64,000 nt of DNA from Roseateles depolymerans (lineage in GTDB: Bacteria > Pseudomonadota > Gammaproteobacteria > Burkholderiales > Burkholderiaceae_C): assembly GCA_003241055.1 (NCBI GenBank), contig QFOD01000005.1, positions 124,001 through 188,000 on the forward strand. Direction: 5' to 3'. The notes below the pieces were generated by a model. That model did not search any database. It worked only from the letters and a program-made list of their open reading frames with translations, and was not told where the DNA came from. Of this stretch, positions 45,214 through 52,602 are shown piece by piece (position 1 is the first letter of the stretch; each line of letters starts with the position of its first letter). Both the position numbers and the translations under genes were made by a program.

Positions 45214-46296
45214 TCAGTGGGTGGGAGTACGGCGCGACCGCGCCATCAGGGCGGCGAGATCGCTGGCGTAGCGTTGGGCTTGGGCGATGTCGATCTGCGG
45301 GTCGGTGGCGCGGTGCGGCGCGCCGGTGGGCAGGTCGATCAGGAAATGGCGGTCGCCGTCTTCGACCTCGTCGCGCAGCTGGCCGCCGTGCAGCGCGACG
45401 ATGTGGCGGCACAGCTCGAAGCCGATGCGCTCGCGCGCGGCCTTGGGCGAGGGCGTCTTGGTAGCGCGGGTGTCGAGCTCCACGCCGGCCGAGGCCCGGG
45501 CGAACACGCCGCTGTTGCGGAACACGATCAGCGCACGGGGCCCGAGCTGGCGGTGCTCGATCTGCAGCTGGCTGCCCGGCGTTGCTTCGCGAACGGCGGC
45601 CTCCAGGCACTCCAGCATCACGCGGCGCATCCAGCGTTCGCTGCCGTACAGCGTGGCGAGGTTGGAGAGCTCGTCCTGGGCGATGAAGCGCACCTTGACG
45701 TGGCGGTCCATGGCCAGTGGCTGCAGCTCGGACCACACGCTCTGGAGCAGGGGCCACAGCTCGATGCGCTCGTCGGCCAGCAGCGAGCCGCTGTTCCACA
45801 GCGAGGCCAGGTCGGTGATGCGGTCCAGCACCTGCAGCACCTCGCGCAGCGGCTCCAGCAGCGGCTCGGCCTGCGCGGCGAGGTCGCGGTCCAGCAGGCC
45901 CAGCGCCTGTTGCGCATCGCGCAGCGGCTCGCGCAGGTCGGTACGGATCACCTGCATCAGATTCTCGAAGGCTGATCCGGTGTCCTGCTCGCTGGTGTCG
46001 CGGATGAACACGAAGGCGTCGTCCTTGGACAGACCGGGCACCACGCGGCAGCGCAGCTCGGGCACCGGCTCGCCGGCATGGCTGGGGCGGCCTGGCGCGT
46101 TGACCACGGCGCTGGCGCGGGCGATCACGGCGCTGGCCACGGCGCGGGTGAGGTCCGGGTCGTAGAGCTTGCCGCCGGCGGCCAGCCCGGTGCGCGAGCA
46201 GGCCTCGCCGTTGGCGTAGCGAACCATGCCGTCCTGACTCACCCAGAGCAGGCCCGACTTCTGGTTCTCAAGGATTTCGGTAAGGCTGGCATGCAT
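45214..46296 (-). CDS. Degenerate histidine-kinase-like protein lacking the phosphoacceptor His
   Basis: 360 residues. An N-terminal PAS-like domain (about 1-105, LTEILENQKSGLLWVSQDGMVRYANGEA) leads to a dimerisation helix reading NLMQVIRTDLREPLRDAQQAL, where Thr119 stands in place of the phosphorylated His. The ATPase-like part keeps some features (RIGFELCRHIVALHGGQLRDEV at the C-terminal lid) but has no clear N-box Asn or DxGxG. It may be an inactive partner that modulates the other kinases, or may bind a ligand only. First gene of the six-gene H-NOX operon; GGAGGT gives an ideal ribosome site before ATG 46296. Confidence 0.75.
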   Translation of the reverse strand: MHASLTEILENQKSGLLWVSQDGMVRYANGEACSRTGLAAGGKLYDPDLTRAVASAVIARASAVVNAPGRPSHAGEPVPELRCRVVPGLSKDDAFVFIRDTSEQDTGSAFENLMQVIRTDLREPLRDAQQALGLLDRDLAAQAEPLLEPLREVLQVLDRITDLASLWNSGSLLADERIELWPLLQSVWSELQPLAMDRHVKVRFIAQDELSNLATLYGSERWMRRVMLECLEAAVREATPGSQLQIEHRQLGPRALIVFRNSGVFARASAGVELDTRATKTPSPKAARERIGFELCRHIVALHGGQLRDEVEDGDRHFLIDLPTGAPHRATDPQIDIAQAQRYASDLAALMARSRRTPTH

Positions 46297-46308
46297 GTCG
46301 CACCTCCA

Positions 46309-46345
46309 TTTGATACACATGATAGCAGCTATCAAATTTATCAAA
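46309..46345. promoter_or_regulatory. Concentric palindromic operator upstream of the H-NOX operon
   Basis: Inner palindrome TGATAGC-A-GCTATCA (46320-46334) is centred on 46327. Outer arms TTTGATA (46309-46315) and TATCAAA (46339-46345) share exactly the same centre. The 37-bp dyad starts just upstream of the ribosome site of the first gene. The half-site TATCAAA recurs at 50551-50557 in the divergent promoter of the neighbouring units. Confidence 0.65.
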
Positions 46346-46382
46346 CGAGACTTTTCTCACGCCGCAATGCGGCTTGTGCACC

Positions 46383-48887
46383 TCAGAGCGTGGAGGGTGC
46401 GGTATCGCCGAAGCGTGCAGCCGGCAGCCGGATGTGCAGCACGGAGCCGCCGCCGGCGCGGTTGCTGGCCCAGATGTGGCCGCCGTGCGCCTTCATGATG
46501 CGGCGGCAGATGGCCAGGCCCAGACCGGTGCCGCCCGAGCCGTCCTTGGTGGCGCTGGACTGCACGAAGGCCTCGAACACGCTTTCGAGCTCGGCCTCGG
46601 GGATGCCGGGCCCACGGTCCGAGACGTCGAGCAACACCTGACCCTGCTCGTCGATGCTGGCGTCGACCTCGATGGCGCTGCCCTCGGGCGCGAACTTGAT
46701 CGCGTTGGCCAGCACGTTGCGCAGCACCTGCTGCATGCGCGCGGCATCCACCATCACCACCAGCTGCTCCTGGCCGACCCGGTTGTCCAGGCGCAGCCGG
46801 CGGGCGTCCAGCAGCGGCTGCAGTTCGCCCTCGACATCCCGCAGCAGCGGCCGCAGGTCCTGGCGTTCCGGCCGCAGCGGCTCCTGGGCATGTTCGATCT
46901 TGCTGAGGTCCAGCAGGTCGTTCACCAGGCTCAGCATGCGCATGCCGGAGCGATGGATGTCGCTGAACATCTCGGCCACGCGGGGCTGGGCGCGCATGCG
47001 CACCTGGCCGATCTCCGAGAAGCCCAGGATGGACTGCAGCGGCGTGCGCAGCTCGTGGCTCACGTTGGCGATGAACTCGCTCTTGGCGCGCGAGGTTTCC
47101 AGCGCCGCGTCGCGTGCGGCGCGCGTGGCGCGTTCGGCCTCGCGGAACTCGCTGATGTCCATGAAGCTCACCACGATGCCCATGGGCTGGCCGCTGGAGT
47201 CGGCGAAGGTGGACTTGCTGATGTAGAGGTCGCGCTGGCGGCCGTCCGGCCCGTGCCACACGGCCTCGTAGCGGGTCTCGCCGCCGCGCGCCAGCAGTTC
47301 GGCGTCCTGGGCGTCATGCACCGCGGCCTCCTCGGCCGGCAGATAGCTGGCCGCGCGGCGGCCCAATACCTCGGAGCGCTTGCGGCCGGTGAACTGCTCC
47401 CAGGCGCGGTTGACGTCCAGGTAGCGGTTGTTGCGGTCCAGCACCGACATCGGCAGGGGGCTGCTGCCCAGCAGGGAGCGGGCCAGGCCCAGCTGCGCGT
47501 TCAGCTCGGCCTGCGCGCGCATCAGGCCGCTGATGTCGGTGGCGCTGCCCACCCATTCCAGCGCGGCGGCCTGGCGGCGCAGCGGCACCAGCGTCACCTC
47601 GAAGCTGTGCGGCTTGCCGTCGGCGCTGATCCAGTCGGCGCGGGTGCGGCGCGGCGGCTCGCTCTCGCTGGTCGGCGCCGGATGGAACAGCGCGGAGACC
47701 GCGGCCGATTCGCCGAACACCTCGTGCAGCGGCCGCCCGACCGCGCGGCCGACGGACTGGCCGCTGAGCTGGCTGTAGCGCTCGTTGATGAAGATGACCT
47801 GGCCGCCGGCGTCGACCCGGAACAGCAGGTCCTGCACGCTGCCGAAGATGGCGCTGAGCTCGCGCTCGCGGTCGACAATGCGCTGCTGTGCCTGTGCCAG
47901 CGCACGTTGGGAGCGCTCGCGCAGGCGCAGCGCCCGCGCGCCCACCAGCGACAGCGCCAGCAGCGCGCCGGCCACGCCCAGCGACGGCAGGCCGATGCTG
48001 CGCACGTCGCCCAGCCACTGGCGGGTGAGCTCGGCCTGCGGCATCTCGACCACGACGACCAGGGGGCGTGCCCGCAACGCGCGGAAGGCGCCCAGCTGGG
48101 GCTCGGCCCGCAGCCCCAGGCCGCTCCACGGCCCGTGCTCGCTGCCTTCCTGCACACGGGTGAGCGGCGCGCCGGCACCCGTCAGCGCCGACGCGCGTTC
48201 GCCGGGCAGCAGCTCGGAGCGATCGGTCGAGGCCAGCACCTGGCCGTTCAGGCTCAACAGCGCGGCGGCGCTCACGTCGTCGTTCAGCGTGACCTGCTGG
48301 AAGTTGGCCAGCGCATCCGGGTTGAGCAGCGCCACGAGCAGCGCGCTGTGGCCGCCGGGCAGGCGCAGCGTGCGCAGCAGCGGGATGAAGCCCACGCCAC
48401 GGGGCGCGGGTGCCGGGGTGGCGTCGCGGCGCAGGCCCACGAGGCTGCGGGTGGGCACGAAGCGGCCGAGGGCATCGCTGCCGGTGGCGGGCCAGGGGCC
48501 CAGCGCCTGGGGGTCGATGCGCACGCCGCGGTCCGCCGGATCGGCGGCGGCGATGACCTGACCCCCTGCATCGAGCAGCGCGATGCCGCGCAGGAAGGGC
48601 AGGCTGGTCTGCGTCTGGCTCAGCAGCGTCTGCAGCACCTCGGGGGGCATGCCGCGTGCGGCGATGTCGGCCAGACCGTTGAGCGCGATCTGCGAGGAGT
48701 CGATGGAGCGCGCTGCGTGGTCTTCCAGCACCCGGGCGAGCAGCGCCAGCCGCTCGGAGGATTCGCCCTGCAGTTCCTCGCGGTCGCGCATCAGGCTGTA
48801 CGCCGAACCCAGCAGCACCAGCAGCGCGAGCAGGATGCCCGCGGCGGCGGTGGCGGTGCTGGTGCGCCAGCGCGGGCGGGAGGACAT
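46383..48887 (-). CDS. PAS-containing membrane sensor histidine kinase
   Basis: 834 residues. Membrane helices at about 14-32 and 300-320 enclose a large periplasmic Cache-like sensor (about 33-295). Two PAS domains follow (about 338-455 and 465-580), then a coiled linker, HisKA with His611 (FIANVSHELRTPLQSILGFSE) and a full ATPase domain (NVLANAIKFAPEG, DRGPGIPEAELE, GGTGLGLAICRRIMKAHGG). ATG 48887 overlaps the stop of the binding-protein gene (TGATG), so both are translated together; a periplasmic binding protein presenting a ligand to this kinase is a plausible reading. Confidence 0.93.
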   Translation of the reverse strand: MSSRPRWRTSTATAAAGILLALLVLLGSAYSLMRDREELQGESSERLALLARVLEDHAARSIDSSQIALNGLADIAARGMPPEVLQTLLSQTQTSLPFLRGIALLDAGGQVIAAADPADRGVRIDPQALGPWPATGSDALGRFVPTRSLVGLRRDATPAPAPRGVGFIPLLRTLRLPGGHSALLVALLNPDALANFQQVTLNDDVSAAALLSLNGQVLASTDRSELLPGERASALTGAGAPLTRVQEGSEHGPWSGLGLRAEPQLGAFRALRARPLVVVVEMPQAELTRQWLGDVRSIGLPSLGVAGALLALSLVGARALRLRERSQRALAQAQQRIVDRERELSAIFGSVQDLLFRVDAGGQVIFINERYSQLSGQSVGRAVGRPLHEVFGESAAVSALFHPAPTSESEPPRRTRADWISADGKPHSFEVTLVPLRRQAAALEWVGSATDISGLMRAQAELNAQLGLARSLLGSSPLPMSVLDRNNRYLDVNRAWEQFTGRKRSEVLGRRAASYLPAEEAAVHDAQDAELLARGGETRYEAVWHGPDGRQRDLYISKSTFADSSGQPMGIVVSFMDISEFREAERATRAARDAALETSRAKSEFIANVSHELRTPLQSILGFSEIGQVRMRAQPRVAEMFSDIHRSGMRMLSLVNDLLDLSKIEHAQEPLRPERQDLRPLLRDVEGELQPLLDARRLRLDNRVGQEQLVVMVDAARMQQVLRNVLANAIKFAPEGSAIEVDASIDEQGQVLLDVSDRGPGIPEAELESVFEAFVQSSATKDGSGGTGLGLAICRRIMKAHGGHIWASNRAGGGSVLHIRLPAARFGDTAPSTL

Positions 48888-49678
48888 CAGCGGGTGCGCA
48901 CGATGGCAGCCAGCCCGTGGCGCTTGGCCGCAGCGGCCAGGCGCCCGTCGTGCTGGATGCGGGCCACGAAGTCGTCCACCGTCGCCAGCCAGACCGGATC
49001 GCCCGGCTTGACCGCGTAGCCGTAGGGCAGCACGTGGAAGGGCGCGGGCGGCACCACCAGGCGCGCCCAGTCGGCGTTGTCGAGCAGGCGGCGGCTGTAG
49101 GGATAGTCGGTCATGAAGGCATCGACACGGCCCGCCTCCAGCTCGCGCTCGCGCGTGGCGGGCGGCTGCACGATGACCAGCGAGGCCTGCTTCAGCGCCG
49201 CCTTCATCACCGGCTCCATGAAGGTGCCGGCCTGCACGGCGATGCGCACGCCGGGACGGTCCAGATCCTCCCAGTGCTGCACGACCCGGCTGCTGCGCGT
49301 GGCGACCGCGTAGATGTCGCTGGCCAGGTAGGGCCGGGTGAAGCGCAGCGCCTGCTGGCGTTGCGGCGTCATGCCCACGGCGAACATCGCCACGTCGCAA
49401 CGCTCGTTCAGCAGGTCGTCCACCAGGGTCTGGAAGGACGAATCGACGTACCGGGTCTTGACCCCCAGGTCGGCGGCGAGTTCGCCCGACAGGTCGATGT
49501 CTATGCCCGAGAGCTGGCCGGTGCGCGGATGGCGCAGCGAGATGCCGTAGTAGTCGGGCCAGATGCAGACGCGGAGCTCGCCGCTGGCCTTCACCCGCTG
49601 GCTCATGTCGCCCGCCTGGGCGAACAGGCCGGCGCCGCAGAGCAGGGTGAGCAGGGCGGCGCGTGCAAGCGTCTTCAT
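48887..49678 (-). CDS. Periplasmic solute-binding protein (family 3), probably sensory
   Basis: 263 residues with signal peptide (MKTLARAALLTLLCGAGLFAQA). Amino-acid-type binding fold: ELRVCIWPDYYGISLRHPRTGQLSGIDIDLSGELAADLGVKTRYVDSSFQTLVDDLLNERCDVAMFAVG, and RQQALRFTRPYLASDIYAV. No permease or ATPase genes accompany it. It sits between an HD-GYP gene (1-base gap) and a sensor kinase (overlap), so a role as the kinase's ligand receptor is more likely than transport (inference). Confidence 0.88.
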   Translation of the reverse strand: MKTLARAALLTLLCGAGLFAQAGDMSQRVKASGELRVCIWPDYYGISLRHPRTGQLSGIDIDLSGELAADLGVKTRYVDSSFQTLVDDLLNERCDVAMFAVGMTPQRQQALRFTRPYLASDIYAVATRSSRVVQHWEDLDRPGVRIAVQAGTFMEPVMKAALKQASLVIVQPPATRERELEAGRVDAFMTDYPYSRRLLDNADWARLVVPPAPFHVLPYGYAVKPGDPVWLATVDDFVARIQHDGRLAAAAKRHGLAAIVRTR

Positions 49679-49679
49679 G

Positions 49680-50540
49680 TCAGTTCTCCAGGTGACCGCG
49701 CAGCAGGTCGGCGCAGGGCGGCAGCGGGGCCGGGGCCGAGCCCCGGGCGTGCAGGTCGCCGAAGCCGGGGCGGGCCTCGTTGACCCAGTCACGCAGCGCC
49801 ATCAGCTCGGGCGCATGGGCCAGGAAGGTGGACACCACGTGCGGATCGAAGGCACTGCCGGCCTGCTCGGTCAGCATGGACAGCGCGCGGTCGTCGGCAA
49901 AGGCGGGGCGGTAGCAGCGGTTCATCGTGAGGGCATCGAAATAGTCCACGACCGCGACGATGCGGCCCGACAGCGGGATGGCCTCGCCGGCCAGCCCCTG
50001 CGGGTAGCCGCTGCCATCCCAGCGCTCGTGGTGATGCAGCGCCACCTCGGCCGCCAGGGCGAACACGGGAATCGCGGAGTTGCCGAGGATATCGGCGCCC
50101 ATGCGCGGGTGGGTCTGCATCTGCGAGCGCTCTTCCGGCGTCAGCGAGCCGGGCTTCTTCAGCACGCCGTCGGGCACGCCCAGCTTGCCGATGTCGTGCA
50201 TCGGGGCGGCCAGGCGCAGCATCTGCGCGCCCCGTTCGTCCACGCCCAGATGGCGGGCGAGCGCGCCGGCCAGGTAGCCCAGCCGCACGATGTGGGCGCC
50301 GGTATCGTCGTCGCGCAGCTCGGCCGCCACGGCAAGCCGCATCAACGCCTCCAGGTGGGCGGACTCCAGGGCTTCCAGGGCGGCATTGCGTTCCCGGTAC
50401 ATGCGGCCGAGGTCGGCGAGCAGCCGCTCCATCTGGGCGGATGCGCCGATTTCGAAGGCCGTCGCGGACAGGTGTCGATCGGCGGCAATTGCGGGCATGC
50501 GGGGCTCCAGGCTGACTGTGTTGCCGAGATTCTGATCCAT
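49680..50540 (-). CDS. HD-GYP domain c-di-GMP phosphodiesterase
   Basis: 286 residues. After a charged helix (about 35-65) comes the HD-GYP domain with all hallmark residues: His83 (DTGAHIVRLG), His115-Asp116 (PMHDIGKLGVPDGVLKKPG), the HHHERWDGSGYPQGLAGEAIPLSGRIVAVVD block with GYP at 178-180. Such enzymes hydrolyse c-di-GMP. There is no receiver domain attached, so control probably comes from partners or expression. First gene of the three-gene minus-strand unit; divergent from the HTH-REC gene across 32 bases. Confidence 0.93.
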   Translation of the reverse strand: MDQNLGNTVSLEPRMPAIAADRHLSATAFEIGASAQMERLLADLGRMYRERNAALEALESAHLEALMRLAVAAELRDDDTGAHIVRLGYLAGALARHLGVDERGAQMLRLAAPMHDIGKLGVPDGVLKKPGSLTPEERSQMQTHPRMGADILGNSAIPVFALAAEVALHHHERWDGSGYPQGLAGEAIPLSGRIVAVVDYFDALTMNRCYRPAFADDRALSMLTEQAGSAFDPHVVSTFLAHAPELMALRDWVNEARPGFGDLHARGSAPAPLPPCADLLRGHLEN

Positions 50541-50572
50541 CTATCGTTTTTATCAAATCTAGCAACAATTTT
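50541..50572. promoter_or_regulatory. Short divergent promoter region with a TATCAAA half-site
   Basis: Only 32 bases separate two divergent genes, so their promoters must overlap the coding starts. It contains TATCAAA (50551-50557), the same half-site as in the palindrome at 46309-46345, and is AT-rich. No ribosome site is visible for the rightward gene at 50573. Confidence 0.45.
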
Positions 50573-51241
50573 ATGGCGCTCAATTTCGGCAAAATGTCGC
50601 GCGTGAACCGAAATACCCCCCCCGATTCCATGGTCCCGGAAACCTGTTCCACCACAGAGGCCGCTCAGCGTCTGGGGATGGCGGTTCGTTCGGTCCAGTT
50701 GATGGTCGACCGAGGCGAACTCCAGGCCTGGAAGACCCCTGGCGGACACCGCCGCATCCTGCGCGCGTCGGTGGATGCCTGGCTGAGCAGCCGGGGCGGT
50801 GCGCCCGGTGTGCCGGCCGCGGCCGCGCCGGCGGTGCCGGCCAAGCGGCCGCTGACGCTGCTGCTGATCGAGGACTCGGTGCACTTCCAGAATCTCATCA
50901 GCATGATCGTCAAGCGCGAGCTGCCGCAGGCCGAGCTGCACGTCGCCTCGGATGGCATCGCCGGTCTGGCGATGGCCGGGCGCCTGGAGCCCGATCTGCT
51001 GCTGATCGACATCCTGCTGCCTGGCATCGACGGCGCGGCGCTGATCACCAGCCTGCGCTCGCATCCGCAGTTCGCACGCAGCCGCCTGATCGTCGTGACG
51101 GCGCTGGACGAGGCCCAGCGTGCGCCCTACGCCTTTGCACTGCAGGGCGTGCCGGTGGTGCACAAGACCGACCTCGTCACCCAGCTGCCCGAGCTGCTGG
51201 TGGACGCCAACGCCGGGGCCGCCGAGTCGGCTTCCGCCTGA
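50573..51241 (+). CDS. Response regulator with N-terminal MerR/excisionase-type HTH and C-terminal receiver
   Basis: 222 residues with inverted domain order. The HTH (about 25-71) reads STTEAAQRLGMAVRSVQLMVDRGELQAWKTPGGHRRILRASVDAWL, the helix-turn-helix_17/MerR type. After an Ala/Pro linker the receiver (about 92-212) has Glu100-Asp101, Asp146 (LLLIDILLPGIDG), Thr176 and Lys198. Most response regulators carry the receiver first. ATG 50573 is uncertain; in-frame ATGs at 50594 and 50630 are possible, and a run of eight Cs (50616-50623) lies between them. Confidence 0.85.
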   Translation: MALNFGKMSRVNRNTPPDSMVPETCSTTEAAQRLGMAVRSVQLMVDRGELQAWKTPGGHRRILRASVDAWLSSRGGAPGVPAAAAPAVPAKRPLTLLLIEDSVHFQNLISMIVKRELPQAELHVASDGIAGLAMAGRLEPDLLLIDILLPGIDGAALITSLRSHPQFARSRLIVVTALDEAQRAPYAFALQGVPVVHKTDLVTQLPELLVDANAGAAESASA

Positions 51242-51242
51242 C

Positions 51243-51974
51243 ATGAGCCAGCGCCTGCTGCTGATCGAGGACGACCTCTCGATCGCGCGCTTCGTCGAGA
51301 TGGCGCTGGAAGACCTGCCCGCGCTGGAGCTGCGCAACGTGCGCAGCCTCGCCGAGGCGCAGACGGCGCTGGCCGCCGGGGGCTGGCATCTGGTGATCAG
51401 CGACCTGATGCTGCCCGATGGGTCCGCCGAGCTGCTGCTGCGCGAAGGCCTGGCCCAGCGGGACGGCGCCCCGCCCTGGGTGGTGTTCAGCGCCGGGCTC
51501 AATGCCCAGCGCCAGACCCTGCTGTCGGGCCTGGGCGTGAAGCGGGTGCTGCACAAGCCGGTGGCGCTGGGTGAGCTGCTGGACACCGTCGAAGCCCTGC
51601 TGCTGCCGGCCGATGCCGAGACGGCGGCGCCTGAGGCCTCTGCCGCGTCGGCGCCTGCAGCACCAATGGCGGCCGATCCGGTCGCGCAGCATTTCGGCGG
51701 TGATCGGGTGCTGTTCGAAGGTTTTCTCGCCGGCTGCGTGGAGCGCTTCGCCGACGACCTGGCCCAGGGCGACGCAGCCTGTGCGCGCGGTGATGCGCCG
51801 GAGCTGCGGCGGGTGGCCCACGGGCTCAAGGCCGTGCTGCATCTGCTGGGGCAGCCGGCGCTGTCCGAGCTGGCGCGGGGGATCGAGGACGACGCTGCCG
51901 CCGGCGGGCTGGATGCCGCGGCCTGGCGCCAGCTGGCCGAAGGCCTGATCGGCCTCGGGGCGCGACGCGGCTGA
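51243..51974 (+). CDS. Receiver-Hpt phosphotransfer protein
   Basis: 243 residues. Receiver (1-120) with Glu9-Asp10, Asp54 (LVISDLMLPDG) and Lys105 (LHKPVALG). After an Ala-rich linker a C-terminal Hpt helix bundle (about 145-240) has the phosphorylatable His193 in RRVAHGLKAVLHLLGQPAL. REC-Hpt proteins shuttle phosphate between kinases and final regulators. Start ATG 51243 is one base after the previous stop. Confidence 0.88.
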   Translation: MSQRLLLIEDDLSIARFVEMALEDLPALELRNVRSLAEAQTALAAGGWHLVISDLMLPDGSAELLLREGLAQRDGAPPWVVFSAGLNAQRQTLLSGLGVKRVLHKPVALGELLDTVEALLLPADAETAAPEASAASAPAAPMAADPVAQHFGGDRVLFEGFLAGCVERFADDLAQGDAACARGDAPELRRVAHGLKAVLHLLGQPALSELARGIEDDAAAGGLDAAAWRQLAEGLIGLGARRG

Positions 51975-52151
51975 GCGGGCGTTCCCCCCGGGGATGAGGG
52001 CCGCTTCCGTGGGGGGGCGGACTGGCCGACGCGGCCAACTGCGTCGACACTGCAGGCCCGCTCGCAACGCCGCGAGTGCCCGCCGCCGTTGCTGCTCCAT
52101 GTGCCCTGACTCTCCCGCTGCTGCCTTCTGCCGATTCCGACGGAGGCCGGC

Positions 52152-52526
52152 GTGAGCGCCTTTGTCGTGCTCTATGTGGAGGACGATCCGGTCAATGCGC
52201 AGCTGATGCAGAGCATCGCGGCGCTGCGACCGGGCTGCGAGCTGCGGGTGGCGGCCAGCGGCGGGCAGGCCCGCGTGGCCGTACAGGACGAGCGCTTCGA
52301 TCTGCTGCTGTGCGATCAGCACCTGCCCGATGCCGACGGCAGCGCGCTGCTGGCCGAGCTGCGGGCGCTGGGCCTGACGGCCCCCGCGCTGCTGGTGACG
52401 GCCGAGTCGGCCGACGAGGCCGAGCGCCTGGCCCAGCAGCACGGGTTCGACGGCTGCTGGACCAAGCCGCTGGATGTGCACGCGGTGCTGCGGGAATTCG
52501 AGCGCTGGCAGGCCCTCCGGCGCTGA
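52152..52526 (+). CDS. Single-domain response regulator (receiver)
   Basis: 124 residues: VVLYVEDDPVNAQLMQSI with the acidic cluster, phosphorylated Asp55 (LLLCDQHLPDADG), Thr in LLVTAESA and Lys in CWTKPLD. GTG start at 52152 preceded by GGAGG (52142-52146). It follows the REC-Hpt gene after 177 bases in which I see no gene, and closes the signalling block. Confidence 0.9.
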   Translation: MSAFVVLYVEDDPVNAQLMQSIAALRPGCELRVAASGGQARVAVQDERFDLLLCDQHLPDADGSALLAELRALGLTAPALLVTAESADEAERLAQQHGFDGCWTKPLDVHAVLREFERWQALRR

Positions 52527-52602
52527 CACAAATCTTTGCGCCCCGGTCATACGGCTGCGGGCGCGGGCGGCGATCCTCCGGCCACGGCTTTGGAGGACGA
52601 CG

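Noticed and set aside
46361..46373. GCCGC-AAT-GCGGC hairpin as the terminator of the PAS kinase operon
   Set aside because: The stem is only five pairs and no T-run follows on the minus strand.
48888..49400. N-terminal extension of the PAS kinase into the solute-binding protein gene
   Set aside because: The extra residues are an out-of-frame read of the binding protein; the kinase's membrane helix begins right after ATG 48887.
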